Source: Levilactobacillus brevis
GTDB taxonomy: Bacteria; Bacillota; Bacilli; Lactobacillales; Lactobacillaceae
NCBI GenBank assembly: GCA_003666485.1
Contig: CP032931.1
Coordinates: forward strand, 1,984,001 to 2,048,000
Length of the DNA stretch: 64,000 nt
Reading direction: 5' to 3'
Below the pieces are notes generated by a model. The model had not been told where the DNA came from. It searched no databases and was given only the letters and a program-made list of their open reading frames with translations. Below are positions 17,931-27,710 of this stretch, in pieces (the first letter of the stretch is position 1; each line of letters opens with the position of its first letter). The position numbers and the translations under genes were made by a program.

Positions 17931-18917
17931 TTGACTGAGAACGCAACGATTGAAAAAGAATATATCTTGGAACGCCCCGAGGACGAAGTTGGTCTGTTAG
18001 GGACGCAGGATCAGTTTGTCACCATCCTGGAAGAGGGCCAAAACGTTGTGATCAAGCCCTTTGGCAATTCAATCAAAGTCTCCGGTGCGGCTGAGACCGT
18101 GAACCAAACGCTGGCTATCTTACGGAACATGAGTGACCTGTTGGCCAAGGGTATCAAGCTGAACAGCGCTGATGTCATCAGTGCCATGAAGATGGCGAAT
18201 AAGGGTACCCTCACGTACTTCAAAGATTTCTACACCGAAAAATTGATCAATGACGCCAAGGGCCGTCCAGTGCGGGTCAAGAACTTTGGCCAACGCCAAT
18301 ACATTGATTCCATCAAGCACAACGACATTACCTTTGGTATCGGCCCAGCCGGGACTGGGAAGACCTACCTGGCCGTGGTCATGGCCGTAGCCGCCTTAAA
18401 GCACGGTGACGTGGAGAAGCTGATCATCACCCGGCCCGCCGTGGAAGCGGGGGAAAGCTTGGGCTTCTTGCCGGGGGACTTAAAGGAAAAGGTTGATCCT
18501 TACTTGCGGCCGATTTACGACGCCCTGTACGCCATTTTAGGCGCTGAACATACGACGCGCTTAATGGATCGTGGCGTGATTGAAATCGCCCCGCTGGCCT
18601 ACATGCGCGGGCGGACTTTGGAGTCGGCCTTCGTCATCTTGGATGAGGCGCAGAACACGACCAACATGCAGATGAAGATGTTCTTGACGCGGCTGGGCTT
18701 TGGCTCAAAGATGATCGTCAACGGGGATATTTCTCAGATCGACCTGCCGAACAACGCCAAGTCTGGGTTGATCCAAGCACAACACATTTTACAAAACGTC
18801 TCACACATTAACTTTGTTACCTTTAGCGCGGACGATGTCGTTCGTCACCCAGTCGTGGCCCGCATCATCAACGCTTACGAGGCCAACGATACTAAACCAA
18901 ATGGAGCTAAGAAATAA
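17931..18917 (+). CDS. phoH: PhoH-like ATPase
   Basis: A 328-residue cytoplasmic P-loop protein. An N-terminal KH-like part (~20-95) precedes the ATPase domain with Walker A GPAGTGKTYLAV (~139-150) and Walker B VILDEAQN (~235-242). Family members are linked to RNA metabolism and occur beside ybeY. The start is TTG at 17931 with AAAGGAG nine bases before. First gene of the operon; its stop overlaps the ybeY start by one base. Confidence 0.95.
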   Translation: MTENATIEKEYILERPEDEVGLLGTQDQFVTILEEGQNVVIKPFGNSIKVSGAAETVNQTLAILRNMSDLLAKGIKLNSADVISAMKMANKGTLTYFKDFYTEKLINDAKGRPVRVKNFGQRQYIDSIKHNDITFGIGPAGTGKTYLAVVMAVAALKHGDVEKLIITRPAVEAGESLGFLPGDLKEKVDPYLRPIYDALYAILGAEHTTRLMDRGVIEIAPLAYMRGRTLESAFVILDEAQNTTNMQMKMFLTRLGFGSKMIVNGDISQIDLPNNAKSGLIQAQHILQNVSHINFVTFSADDVVRHPVVARIINAYEANDTKPNGAKK

Positions 18918-19405
18918 TGGACTTAGAGATTTACGATAAAACCAAAGATGGCGTTCCTGCCAAGCACGTTGACATGATCAAGGACGTCTTGGAGTACGCC
19001 GGTAAATACCTGAAGCTAGCCGAAAACACGGAAATGTCCGTGACGTTGATGAACAACGAAGATATCCATCGCATCAACAAGCAGTACCGCGGCGTTGATC
19101 GGGCAACTGATGTCATCAGCTTTGCCATTGAAGATGGCGAAGATGCCGACGAAGATTTCCCACTGGTCATGGACGAAGAAATGGCAGCCGAGATTCCCGA
19201 AAACATCGGTGATATCTTCGTTTCCATGGATAAAGTAGAAGAACAGGCGGAATATCTGGGCCATTCCTACGAACGGGAACTTGGGTTTCTCGTGGTCCAC
19301 GGTTTCTTACACTTGAACGGGTACGACCACATGGAGCCAGAAGATGAGAAAGTCATGTTCAAGCTCCAGGCCGACATTTTAGATGCCTATGGCCTCAAGC
19401 GGTAA
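18917..19405 (+). CDS. ybeY: rRNA maturation RNase YbeY
   Basis: A 162-residue metal-dependent endoribonuclease involved in 16S rRNA 3' end maturation and ribosome quality control. The zinc motif HGFLHLNGYDH (~residues 129-139) carries the three histidines of the family; NKQYRGVDRATDVISF is also typical. TAATG overlaps the phoH stop, indicating translational coupling. Confidence 0.97.
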   Translation: MDLEIYDKTKDGVPAKHVDMIKDVLEYAGKYLKLAENTEMSVTLMNNEDIHRINKQYRGVDRATDVISFAIEDGEDADEDFPLVMDEEMAAEIPENIGDIFVSMDKVEEQAEYLGHSYERELGFLVVHGFLHLNGYDHMEPEDEKVMFKLQADILDAYGLKR

Positions 19406-19784
19406 GCAACCACAAACGGGGAAGAATCGCGCCTTTAGCCAGTCATTAGGCCACGCGTGGGATGGCCTGCGAGCGCTCTTTCACTACGAGCGCAATTTTC
19501 GCAAGCACTTAGCCGTGGGAAGTCTGGCCGTCATTGCCGGCCTCATCTTGCGGTTAACGCTCAATGAGTGGCTGTGGCTAGTCTTGGCCATCTTCTTGGT
19601 ACTGATTGCCGAAACGCTCAATACGATCGTGGAAGCCGTCGTCGACCTGGTCGTGGGGCAGCATTACCACGACCTGGCCAAGCGTGCCAAGGATGTGGCG
19701 GCTGGCGGTGTCTTGATGGCTGCGATTTTTGCCGTCATCGTGGGCGCGTTAGTGATGTTACCGGCGTTCATGCGCTGGTTCTAG
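19383..19784 (+). CDS. dgkA: Diacylglycerol kinase family protein (undecaprenol kinase type)
   Basis: A 133-residue small integral membrane kinase. The family motif ETLNTIVEAVVD (~81-92) and AKRAKDVAAGGVL (~101-113) supply catalytic and ATP-binding residues. Three hydrophobic spans lie at ~45-60, ~64-80 and ~107-130. Gram-positive members mostly phosphorylate undecaprenol, feeding the lipid carrier pool. The start overlaps the end of ybeY by 23 nt; Met1 or Met3 may be used. Confidence 0.9.
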   Translation: MPMASSGKQPQTGKNRAFSQSLGHAWDGLRALFHYERNFRKHLAVGSLAVIAGLILRLTLNEWLWLVLAIFLVLIAETLNTIVEAVVDLVVGQHYHDLAKRAKDVAAGGVLMAAIFAVIVGALVMLPAFMRWF

Positions 19785-19793
19785 GAGGAAAAT

Positions 19794-20699
19794 ATGAATA
19801 ATCCAAATTATAAATCAGGGTTCGTGGCCATCGTTGGCCGGCCCAACGTGGGGAAATCAACGTTTTTAAACCGGGTGATCGGCCAAAAAATCGCCATCAT
19901 GTCGAATACGGCCCAAACGACCCGGAACAAGATTCAGGGGATCTACACCACCGACGAGGCCCAAATCGTCTTCATTGATACGCCGGGGGTGCACAAGCCT
20001 AAGAGTAAGCTGGGCGACTACATGGTCCAGTCGGCGATGTCCGCGTTAAACGAAGTCGATGCCGTGTTGTTCATGGTCAACGCCGCTGAAAAGCGCGGGG
20101 CCGGTGACAACTTCATCATTGACCGCCTCAAGGGCATCAAGGCGCCGGTCTACCTGTTGATCAACAAGATCGACCAGGTCAAGCCAGACGACCTGTTGCC
20201 AGTGATGGAACAGTACCAAACGGCCTTGCCATGGAAAGCGGTCTACCCAATTTCCGCGCTGGAAGGCAATAACGTCGATGAGCTCTTGACGGGGTTGGTT
20301 GACCAAATGCCAAACGGACCGCAGTACTATCCCGAAGACCAGGTCACGGATCACCCCGAACGTTTTGTGGTCAGTGAACTGATCCGCGAAAAGATCTTCA
20401 TGTTGACGCGTGAAGAAGTGCCGCATTCAGTGGCTGTGGAAATTGAAAGCATGAAACAAAAAGACGAAGACCACGTGCACATTGAGGCCACCATCATCGT
20501 GGAACGGCCGACGCAAAAGGGCATCATGATCGGTAAGGGCGGCAGCATGCTTAAGAAGATCGGAACCATGGCCCGCCAAGACATCGAACACCTTTTGGGC
20601 AGTAAGGTCTACCTCCAGTTGTGGGTCAAGGTCCAACCGAACTGGCGCGACAAGGCCAGCTTGTTGAAGTCCTACGGGTACCGCAAGGACGATTTATAA
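19794..20699 (+). CDS. era: GTPase Era
   Basis: A 301-residue ribosome-assembly GTPase that binds the 3' end of 16S rRNA. G1 GRPNVGKST (~17-25), G2 [12 protein letters not shown]3 DTPGVH (~63) and G4 NKID (~124) are intact. The C-terminal KH domain includes [12 protein letters not shown] (~241-252). AGGAGGAAAAT gives a strong start. It lies nine nt after dgkA in the standard order. Confidence 0.97.
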   Translation: MNNPNYKSGFVAIVGRPNVGKSTFLNRVIGQKIAIMSNTAQTTRNKIQGIYTTDEAQIVFIDTPGVHKPKSKLGDYMVQSAMSALNEVDAVLFMVNAAEKRGAGDNFIIDRLKGIKAPVYLLINKIDQVKPDDLLPVMEQYQTALPWKAVYPISALEGNNVDELLTGLVDQMPNGPQYYPEDQVTDHPERFVVSELIREKIFMLTREEVPHSVAVEIESMKQKDEDHVHIEATIIVERPTQKGIMIGKGGSMLKKIGTMARQDIEHLLGSKVYLQLWVKVQPNWRDKASLLKSYGYRKDDL

Positions 20700-20721
20700 A
20701 AGTGAAAGCGGGGGATGAGTC

Positions 20722-21531
20722 GTGGCACGAAACGTAACGGATTTTCACGGCATCCTCCTTTTTCGGCGAGATTACGCTGAACGCGACTTTCTGATCAAGT
20801 TTTTGACCGCGGAATTTGGTAAGAAGATGTTCCTGGTCCGTGGTGCGAAGAAAAAAGGGTTCAAGATGGTGGCGGATATCTTGCCGTTTACGGTCGGTAG
20901 CTACGTCGGTGATATTGCTGACGACGGGCTGTCATACATTCGCACGGCCCGAGAGACCAGGCAATTTCAAAACATTAGTGCGGATATCTTCAAGAACGCG
21001 TATGCGACCTATATCATGAGCTTGGTCGACCAGGCCTTTCCGGACAGTCAGCCGCTACCAGACTGGTATCACCGGGTCCAACGCGCACTGACGCTGATCG
21101 ACGACGGTGTGAACGCAGCCATCGTGACCAACATCGTGGAGATTCAGTTGATGCCGGCCTTTGGGGTGGCGCCACAGCTGCAGGGATGCGCCATTTGCGG
21201 CCGAACGGACTTGCCCTTCGACTATTCGGAAAGCTATGGGGGCCTACTCTGCCAGCAACATTGGCAAATGGACCCGCGGCGCTTGCATCTGGCCCAACGC
21301 ACGATTTATTATCTGCGCCAATTTTCCGTCCTCGACTTGGACCGCGTGCATTCGATCAACGTCAAGCCGCAAACGGAACACGCCCTGCGCCAGCTGATGG
21401 ATGAAATTTATGACAGCCAGATTGGGGTGCATCCCAAGTCCAAGCGCTTTTTGGATCAGATGCAGTCCTGGGCAGCGCGAATGACGATGTCGCCGAAAGA
21501 CGATGTACCAGATAACCATAAACCAGAATAA
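20722..21531 (+). CDS. recO: DNA repair protein RecO
   Basis: A 269-residue RecFOR-pathway protein that helps load RecA on gapped DNA. An N-terminal OB-fold (DFHGILLFRRDYAERDFLIKF-type start) and a C-terminal helical domain are present, with a zinc motif CAICGR...GGLLCQQHW (~155-183). The start is GTG at 20722 behind GGGGGATG. Last gene of the phoH operon; a terminator follows. Confidence 0.95.
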   Translation: MARNVTDFHGILLFRRDYAERDFLIKFLTAEFGKKMFLVRGAKKKGFKMVADILPFTVGSYVGDIADDGLSYIRTARETRQFQNISADIFKNAYATYIMSLVDQAFPDSQPLPDWYHRVQRALTLIDDGVNAAIVTNIVEIQLMPAFGVAPQLQGCAICGRTDLPFDYSESYGGLLCQQHWQMDPRRLHLAQRTIYYLRQFSVLDLDRVHSINVKPQTEHALRQLMDEIYDSQIGVHPKSKRFLDQMQSWAARMTMSPKDDVPDNHKPE

Positions 21532-21532
21532 C

Positions 21533-21573
21533 AAATGGACGTTAGTGGAGAAACCCGCTGGCGTCCATTTTTT
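21533..21573 (+). terminator. Terminator after recO
   Basis: AAATGGACG (21533-21541) pairs with CGTCCATTT (21562-21570), followed by T residues. Confidence 0.88.
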
Positions 21574-21799
21574 CTTGCAACCGTAGTCAAGCTAAACTTC
21601 CACAGATTTCTCGATGTGCCGCGTGAATGTTACTTCGGCCAACTGGCATAACGGTTTTATTCGTTTGAAACGCCATTTTTACTAGCACAGGTACTAAGTT
21701 ATAGCGATAATGGTTTCTCCCATCGCCGTTTTTCAAAACCACTATTTCTGAAAATTAGTGATACGATGAATATTATTCCTGAAATATTCATCAATATAG

Positions 21800-21847
21800 C
21801 TAGAGTACCCGATTAATCCTATGATTACTGGGTACTCTAGTTTTTTT
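21800..21847 (+). terminator. Strong hairpin upstream of the transposase gene
   Basis: CTAGAGTACCC (21800-21810) pairs perfectly with GGGTACTCTAG (21830-21840), followed by seven T. It would block read-in transcription and may belong to the insertion element. Confidence 0.75.
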
Positions 21848-21949
21848 GGCCTCACCCACCAGGTGAGACCAAAAAAAAGGTTAAAAAAAGAACCCCACAA
21901 TGGTATTGTGAAGTTACCACACAAAACAATAATCAAAGGGGAGTTCCTA

Positions 21950-23254
21950 ATGACTAATATACTCGACCGTAGCCTAGACTTCAATTCTAATATTTCTTTT
22001 TGTGACGATGGCACTCAACTCACTAATGACGCGGGTCTGCTTTTAATGACTGATTTCCTTAATTCACTTGACTTTGACAAAATGGTCCAGCACTTTTTTG
22101 CCCAGGTGGAGTGGCGTCGTCGACCGCAGTACAGCTTTTATGAGTTGCTATCGCAACTCTTACTTCAAAAAATTGCTGGCTATCAAAATGATGCAATGAC
22201 TGAAGCCCTTTCTGAAGATGTGGCTTTGAAACTCTGCTTAGGTGTCGATCGGTTAGCTTCTCAACCCATGATTTCTCGTTTTATTAATCACTCAGATGAG
22301 AAGATTACAACTGGTTTCAATCAACTTAATCTTGCACTTAACCGCTGTTTAATCGCCCACAATAATCAATCTGATATGGTCCTTGATGTGGACTCTACCC
22401 ACTGTGATACCTTTGGCCGGCAAGCTGGTTCGGCCTACAATCCACATTATGCTGCGAATGGACTTCACCCGCTGATTGCGTTCGATGGCCTAACTGGCAT
22501 GCTTCTAGGGGCCCAATTGAGACCTGGTAACGTCTACACGTCTCACGGTGTGGCTGAATTTCTTGCACCAATCATCGCGTTTATTAATCAATCAAATCCC
22601 CGAATGAATTTATTGATCCGGGGTGATAGTGGTTTTGCGACTCCTGAACTTTATCAGCTTTGTTTGGCTAAGAAAACCCAATTTCTGATCAAGTTAAAGT
22701 CTAATCCCAAGCTTGTTTCACTGGCTCTAGACTGTGTCGCCGAGCTACGACCTGATGATTTTTGTGACCATTATTTCACCCTTGATTATCGGGCGAATAG
22801 TTGGCCTGAAAACTGGCATTTACGCGTCGTTCTTAAGGCTACCAAGTCCGTCGACGACTTGTTCTGGCACTTCGAATATTTAGTGACGACGCTGAAAGAA
22901 GCTGAAATTATCGACCTATTTAGAGCTTACCACAAACGTGGGATTGCCGAGAACTTCATCAAAGAAGCCAAAGAAGGCTTTGGTTTTGATAAGACCAACA
23001 GTCATTCATTTCAAGCCAATAACGTCCGCATGTGGTTGGCTGTTTTGAGCTACACACTTACCCTATTGTTTAAGCGGCTAGTTCTTCCCCAGTCCATGCA
23101 AACCAAAACAGTTTCAACCGTTAGATTTCGTCTACTTCACATGGCTGGACGAATAACTAATCATGCGCGTAAGACCGTCGTTCATCTCAGCCATAGTAAT
23201 CCCTTTCTTCGTTTATTTTGGTTTGCTCTGCACCGCATACATCAGCTAGGGTAA
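21950..23254 (+). CDS. IS1380-family-type DDE transposase
   Basis: 434 residues, apparently intact. It has DDE group 1 features: a DVDSTHCDTFGRQ segment (~145) with the first acidic residue, LLIRGDSGFATPELY (~225) with the second, and RGIAENFIKEAKEGFGFD (~330) with the conserved Glu and downstream Lys. GLHPLIAFDGLTGMLLGAQL is typical of this family. The start MTNILDRSLDF at 21950 has AAAGGGGAG upstream. Codon use is distinctly more AT-rich than the housekeeping neighbours. The family assignment is by motif memory. Confidence 0.85.
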   Translation: MTNILDRSLDFNSNISFCDDGTQLTNDAGLLLMTDFLNSLDFDKMVQHFFAQVEWRRRPQYSFYELLSQLLLQKIAGYQNDAMTEALSEDVALKLCLGVDRLASQPMISRFINHSDEKITTGFNQLNLALNRCLIAHNNQSDMVLDVDSTHCDTFGRQAGSAYNPHYAANGLHPLIAFDGLTGMLLGAQLRPGNVYTSHGVAEFLAPIIAFINQSNPRMNLLIRGDSGFATPELYQLCLAKKTQFLIKLKSNPKLVSLALDCVAELRPDDFCDHYFTLDYRANSWPENWHLRVVLKATKSVDDLFWHFEYLVTTLKEAEIIDLFRAYHKRGIAENFIKEAKEGFGFDKTNSHSFQANNVRMWLAVLSYTLTLLFKRLVLPQSMQTKTVSTVRFRLLHMAGRITNHARKTVVHLSHSNPFLRLFWFALHRIHQLG

Positions 23255-23373
23255 GAGACAGATAAAAATGCAAAACTGTAAAACCAAGGGGAAATTCTGC
23301 TCAAAAGCATCACAACGTGGTGCGCTAGTATCTGAATCTATCTTTGAGTTCCTAATAATAACTTCATAGTTCA

Positions 23374-23423
23374 AATGACGAGTTCTAAATCGGTATTTTC
23401 CGATTTAGAACTCGTCATTTTTT
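23374..23423 (+). terminator. Long perfect hairpin before the leucine-rich-repeat gene
   Basis: Arms of nearly 20 bp (ATGACGAGTTCTAAATCGG with its complement, 23375-23418) enclose a six-base loop, then TTTTTT. A strong terminator isolating the surface-protein gene from the transposase gene. Confidence 0.85.
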
Positions 23424-23500
23424 GCTGAAACCTTGTTGATGAATAATTCAGGTTATTAATAGATTTGTATAAAATTCGGACGTAAGGGAGACGAAAGGTT

Positions 23501-26134
23501 ATGCGTAAGGGTCAAAGGGTGAATCAGACGCCAGAAAAAATATTAGTAGCGGGTGTCACGGTGGCGGCTCTAGGAACGGGACTCTTGCCGGCACACCCGG
23601 CCCAAGCAGCCGCCGGGACGCCGGCTAGTTCGATGGCCACCGTGGCATCAGCGGCTAGTCAAGCATCGGTATCACGTAAGGCAACGTTTGCATCATCGGT
23701 TACAAGGGGTGAAGTTTCTGTAGCCGCACCAGCAAGTTCAGCGGCTGGTGAGACTAGCTCAGTGGCAGCGGTGGCCAGTTCGGTCGCCAGTGAGGCAGAT
23801 GCAACGGCATCATCGATTGCAACCAATCAAGCGGCCCAGTCGCAAGCGCCATCGTCGGCTGACTCGGTGTCGTCCGCAGCGGCGCAGCAACCGGCTACGT
23901 CAAGCGCTTCTATGGCAGCCGCTGCCTCTGCAGTGATTGCTAAAAATTGGTATCGTGCGGGTGGCCTGCGCATGAACAGACTGGTAGCGCCGTCTGTGCG
24001 GATGTCCAAGCGGGCTGTGGCGGAAGTCGCGGCAGCCGGACCAACGACTAACTATACAGATGACAATGGGTTTGAATATACGTTGAACGATGGCGGCACG
24101 GGCTATGTGATTTCCGGCTATACCGGGACGCAGAGTGATATTGTGATCCCCGATACGTTTAACCCGAATAGTGCGAACGCTTCAGGTGCAAAATGGGTGG
24201 TCGGTATTGCGGATAGTGTATTTGCCAATAAGGGGATTACGTCACTGACTATTGGCAAAAACCTGTCGACTATTGGCAGCTATGCCTTTGAAAATGACCA
24301 ATTAAAAACAATTAAGTTTCCTTCAGAAGGCTCATCGCTATGGAAAATTGGGGCGTCAGCGTTTGCTGGAAATCAGCTAACCGAGACATTGACACTGCCG
24401 GCTTCAGTCACAGCGATTGGTGACAGTGCTTTTATTGGCAATGGGTTAGGTGATGGCACTGGTAATCAATTGACGGGGATAAAATTTGCAGAAGATGCTG
24501 GTACTGCTAGCAGAAACTTAGATATCTACGCGAGTGCTTTTGCGAATAATGCTTTGACAAGTGTTACCTTGCCAGCGGATACTAATACGATTGGTACCTC
24601 AGCCTTTGCAAATAATCAAGTGGCAACGCTTTCGCTGGACCAAAAACTGACGTCAATTGGCGATGCAGCTTTTAAAAATAATGCGTTAACGTCTGTTGCA
24701 ATTCCCAATCTCGTGAAAACAATTGGTGATTTTGCTTTTACGGGCAATCCCATTCAGACGCTAACCTTGGGTGATCAAAATTCTCAACTAGAGAGAATAG
24801 GCAAGTCAGCTTTTGCCAATAATAAGGGATTGACGGGTACTTTGTCGATTCCGGATTCGGTTAACTTCGTCAATGAGGCGGCGTTTGCTAATGATGCGCT
24901 GACTGGATTGAACCTGGGTAAAAGCACTGGGACCATTGGCAAGTCAGCTTTTGCCAATAATCGATTGACGGATTTAACGATCTCAAATGGTATTAGTAAT
25001 ATCAACGATTCTGCTTTTGCGGGGAATCAGCTAACGCATCTAGATTTGGGAACCGGTGTTGAAACGATTGGCAATTCCGCTTTTGTTGGCAGTACTAATG
25101 GTAACCAGTTAGCTGGCGAATTAACGATTCCAGATTCCGTGACCTACATTGGTGACAGTGCCTTTCTGTCTAATCGCTTAACGGGTATCACATCTAAAGG
25201 GACGGTTGACACCGTTGATAATTTGGCATTTTCTAACAATAAATTATCTGTCGATAAGATTCATGTTAGTGTGACAGCAGGACAGTTAGGCGATGATGCT
25301 TACAGTGGGCAAGAAGCGCCCTTGACCGTAGCAATCGGTATTTCTGGACGTACGTTAACGGGGGTAAGAGCGGCGATAGAGAAGGTGATTGCTGCTGTAC
25401 CCGAAGATAAATTGACATTAGGCCAGCCGCTGGTCTTCACCTGGAACCAGCGGCTGACTTATGATGATAAAACGGATCGACTGACGTTGCCGGCTGGCTT
25501 TGATTCTGCCCAAGATCGACTAACGGTCGTTCTGGCTTCTTCCGGAACAACGGGAAAGGCAACCGATCACTCCGGCAATTACAGCACCAACAGCCTCACC
25601 TTGATCTGGACGTTGCCTAACAACGGCTCTGGGTCGGAATCGGTTGGACCAACGTCCACGCCGACGAACACGAATCCAGTCAATCCGCAACAGCCAACAC
25701 GACCGATTCAGCCGAGCAAGCCAACGCGGCCGCATGACAAGCCACAGCAATCTCAGCAAACGTCAACCGATAAAAAATCATCACGAAAATTCCCCGGGTC
25801 AGCTAAGACTGGGCAATTACAGCAAACAGACCACCGGGAAGCTACTAGTCGCCAACGTCAAATCGTGCGTCAGTCCGCTTGGCGTCTAACGCAAAGATTT
25901 TCGTTGCGTGATCCAGTTACTGGACAAGCGGTTAATTGGCAGTATCGTTCTAGCAAGCAACCATTGATCCTAACGAAGGATCGGGGGACTGCCACTGGAC
26001 GAGTCGCAGCCAACCGACTTCCCCAGACCAGTGAGCACCAGTCAGTGTGGCAAGTTCTTGGGCTGGGCTTGTTGCTGAGCTTGAGTTGGTTCGGCCAATG
26101 GGTTCGGCGTCACGGCGGCCATTTCCGGTGGTAA
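23501..26134 (+). CDS. Sortase-anchored leucine-rich-repeat (BspA-type) surface protein
   Basis: 877 residues. A signal peptide (~1-37, ending HPAQA-AAG) precedes an Ala/Ser-rich low-complexity stalk (~38-145). From ~180 to ~600 there are many LRR_5 repeats with the pattern GDSAFANNxLTSLxLxxxVxTIG. A folded region with LTLGQPLVFTWNQRL (~630-690) and a Pro/Gln/Thr/Lys spacer (~700-775) follow. The end has an LPQTSE sortase motif (~840-845), a hydrophobic helix and a basic tail (WVRRHGGHFRW). The protein should be covalently attached to peptidoglycan; adhesion is a family-based guess. The ATG follows GGGAGACGAAAGG. It sits in an accessory block beside the transposase. Confidence 0.9.
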   Translation: MRKGQRVNQTPEKILVAGVTVAALGTGLLPAHPAQAAAGTPASSMATVASAASQASVSRKATFASSVTRGEVSVAAPASSAAGETSSVAAVASSVASEADATASSIATNQAAQSQAPSSADSVSSAAAQQPATSSASMAAAASAVIAKNWYRAGGLRMNRLVAPSVRMSKRAVAEVAAAGPTTNYTDDNGFEYTLNDGGTGYVISGYTGTQSDIVIPDTFNPNSANASGAKWVVGIADSVFANKGITSLTIGKNLSTIGSYAFENDQLKTIKFPSEGSSLWKIGASAFAGNQLTETLTLPASVTAIGDSAFIGNGLGDGTGNQLTGIKFAEDAGTASRNLDIYASAFANNALTSVTLPADTNTIGTSAFANNQVATLSLDQKLTSIGDAAFKNNALTSVAIPNLVKTIGDFAFTGNPIQTLTLGDQNSQLERIGKSAFANNKGLTGTLSIPDSVNFVNEAAFANDALTGLNLGKSTGTIGKSAFANNRLTDLTISNGISNINDSAFAGNQLTHLDLGTGVETIGNSAFVGSTNGNQLAGELTIPDSVTYIGDSAFLSNRLTGITSKGTVDTVDNLAFSNNKLSVDKIHVSVTAGQLGDDAYSGQEAPLTVAIGISGRTLTGVRAAIEKVIAAVPEDKLTLGQPLVFTWNQRLTYDDKTDRLTLPAGFDSAQDRLTVVLASSGTTGKATDHSGNYSTNSLTLIWTLPNNGSGSESVGPTSTPTNTNPVNPQQPTRPIQPSKPTRPHDKPQQSQQTSTDKKSSRKFPGSAKTGQLQQTDHREATSRQRQIVRQSAWRLTQRFSLRDPVTGQAVNWQYRSSKQPLILTKDRGTATGRVAANRLPQTSEHQSVWQVLGLGLLLSLSWFGQWVRRHGGHFRW

Positions 26135-26305
26135 TTGGCATTTTTCACCAACTACTAAAATTTATTGGCTATTCGATTAGTTAACAAGCTAACCTGGCCA
26201 TGACAAACAAATCAGTGGGCCAATGCTGGCGACCGTGGTAAACTAACTTCATATCGTTTTCTAATCTAATTATCATCAATTTGACATAAAAGGGGTTAGT
26301 CATTT

Positions 26306-27271
26306 ATGAAATATCGGCAATTAGGACAATCAGGCTTACGCGTCAGTGAACTGGCACTGGGAAGCTGGTTAACGGACGTTAGTGACACCGCTAAACAGGA
26401 TTTGGCAGCACAGAGTATTCAGTTGGCTTATGAAAGTGGCATCAACTATTTTGACTGCGCGGATGTATACAGTCGCGGCGCCGCGGAACGGTTTTTAGGC
26501 AAGGCCTTGCAGCAGTTTCCGCGCAAAGAGTTGGTCATTTCCAGCAAGGTCTTCTTCCCGTCAGACCGGGGCGTCAATGACCGGGGGCTTTCCCGAAAGC
26601 ACATCACGGAATCCATCGACCAATCGTTGGCCAATCTGCAGACGGACTACTTAGACCTGTATTTCTGTCACCGGTTTGACACACAAACGCCCTTGGCAGA
26701 GACCCTGACGACGTTGAGTGGTCTGGTCGACCAAGGTAAGATTTTGTATTACGGAGTCAGTGAATGGACGCCGGTACAGATTCTAAAGGCTGAGCTGATC
26801 ATTCAAGAACGGGGCTTGCACCCGATTACCGTGGTCCAGCCAGAGTACAATCTGTTCGACCGCTACATTGAACACGAACTCGTGGACCTGTGTGGAGAGC
26901 TCGGACTAGGCATTGTCCCGTTTTCTCCGTTAGCTCAAGGGCTGTTGACTGGGAAATACCATGAGGGACAGCCCGCACCAGCTGGCTCTCGGGGTACGTT
27001 CCAACCGGATCTGCAGGCGCAGTTGATTCCGGAAAACTTCGCCAAAATTACGGCGCTGGAAAAGATGGCCGCAGAACTGCATACGGACCTGGCAACCTTT
27101 GCCTTAGCTTGGGATAAGCGCGATCCCCGGATTTCCAGTTTGATTATTGGCGCCAGCAAGCCAGAACAGCTACAGAACAATTTGAAAGCCGTTGACCTGG
27201 AGATTCCGGCCGCGTTTGAGCCTCGAATCGACAAGTTGTTTGGCTTTAAAAAATTTTCTCGTGAAATTTAG
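26306..27271 (+). CDS. Aldo/keto reductase family oxidoreductase
   Basis: A 321-residue NADPH-dependent TIM-barrel reductase resembling the potassium-channel beta-subunit/YghZ subgroup. The catalytic tetrad positions are seen: Asp and Tyr in FDCADVYSRGAAE (~48-60), Lys in ISSKVFF (~80) and His in YFCHRFD (~112). FSPLAQGLLTGKY (~212) and IIGASKPEQLQNN (~288) bind the cofactor. Substrate unknown. AAAAGGGG precedes the ATG. It sits alone between the surface-protein gene and the glyQS T-box. Confidence 0.9.
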   Translation: MKYRQLGQSGLRVSELALGSWLTDVSDTAKQDLAAQSIQLAYESGINYFDCADVYSRGAAERFLGKALQQFPRKELVISSKVFFPSDRGVNDRGLSRKHITESIDQSLANLQTDYLDLYFCHRFDTQTPLAETLTTLSGLVDQGKILYYGVSEWTPVQILKAELIIQERGLHPITVVQPEYNLFDRYIEHELVDLCGELGLGIVPFSPLAQGLLTGKYHEGQPAPAGSRGTFQPDLQAQLIPENFAKITALEKMAAELHTDLATFALAWDKRDPRISSLIIGASKPEQLQNNLKAVDLEIPAAFEPRIDKLFGFKKFSREI

Positions 27272-27382
27272 GTAACAAAGAATGGCGTAACGGAGCCAAT
27301 AACTAGCCGTTTTCCAGAGTAGCTGAAACTTTTCAGGTACTGACAAGGATGGCAGTTTGCCTCAGCGTTTCCACTAAGCCAG

Positions 27383-27411
27383 TTGACAACCCCGCCCCAG
27401 ACAGCTATCAT
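27383..27411 (+). promoter_or_regulatory. Promoter of glyQS
   Basis: TTGACA at 27383-27388, 17 bp spacer, TATCAT at 27406-27411. Confidence 0.85.
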
Positions 27412-27424
27412 AAAACACAGTTAA

Positions 27425-27636
27425 ATAAGTCGATTATGATGAATGAGAGTCACAGCGTGATTGGTCTAGCGAGTTCGGGAGAGTGTGAGCCGAATCCAAG
27501 ACGGTGTGAGTTGGCACATTCGGAGTCGTTTCCAAGTAAGCTGCTAGTCATTGACTAGAAGTAGGGTGGAACCGCGAAAATAAAAATTCGTCCCTACGTG
27601 AATTTGCCTCGGTGAATTCTCGTAGGGATTTTTTGC
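27425..27636 (+). promoter_or_regulatory. T-box leader of glyQS, Gly specifier
   Basis: The T-box AGGGTGGAACCGCG is at 27563-27576. The intrinsic terminator TCCCTACG (27591-27598) with CGTAGGGA (27621-27628) and six T follows. The specifier loop contains GAGTTGGCACATT, giving GGC (27513-27515) followed by A, a glycine codon that matches the downstream genes. Confidence 0.95.
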
Positions 27637-27710
27637 GCGCTTATTTGTTTAATCGGTCGATCAGTTCGTCATTTGACCACTGGCAACCAAACAAGGAGGA
27701 AACAGTACCC

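Larger units (their letters stand above)
21800..23340 (+). mobile_element. IS1380-like insertion sequence (ends not resolved)
   Basis: One transposase gene with AT-rich flanks inserted between recO and a surface-protein gene. I could not find convincing terminal inverted repeats or a target duplication by eye, so the limits given are approximate: the protective hairpin on the left and the end of similar-composition DNA on the right. Confidence 0.6.

Noticed and set aside
21800..23423. The two strong hairpins as the terminal inverted repeats of the insertion sequence
   Set aside because: Each is a self-contained stem-loop with a T run and they do not match each other, so they are read as terminators.
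27349..27558. Possible small protein before glyQ
   Set aside because: It runs through the T-box leader, which fully explains the sequence.
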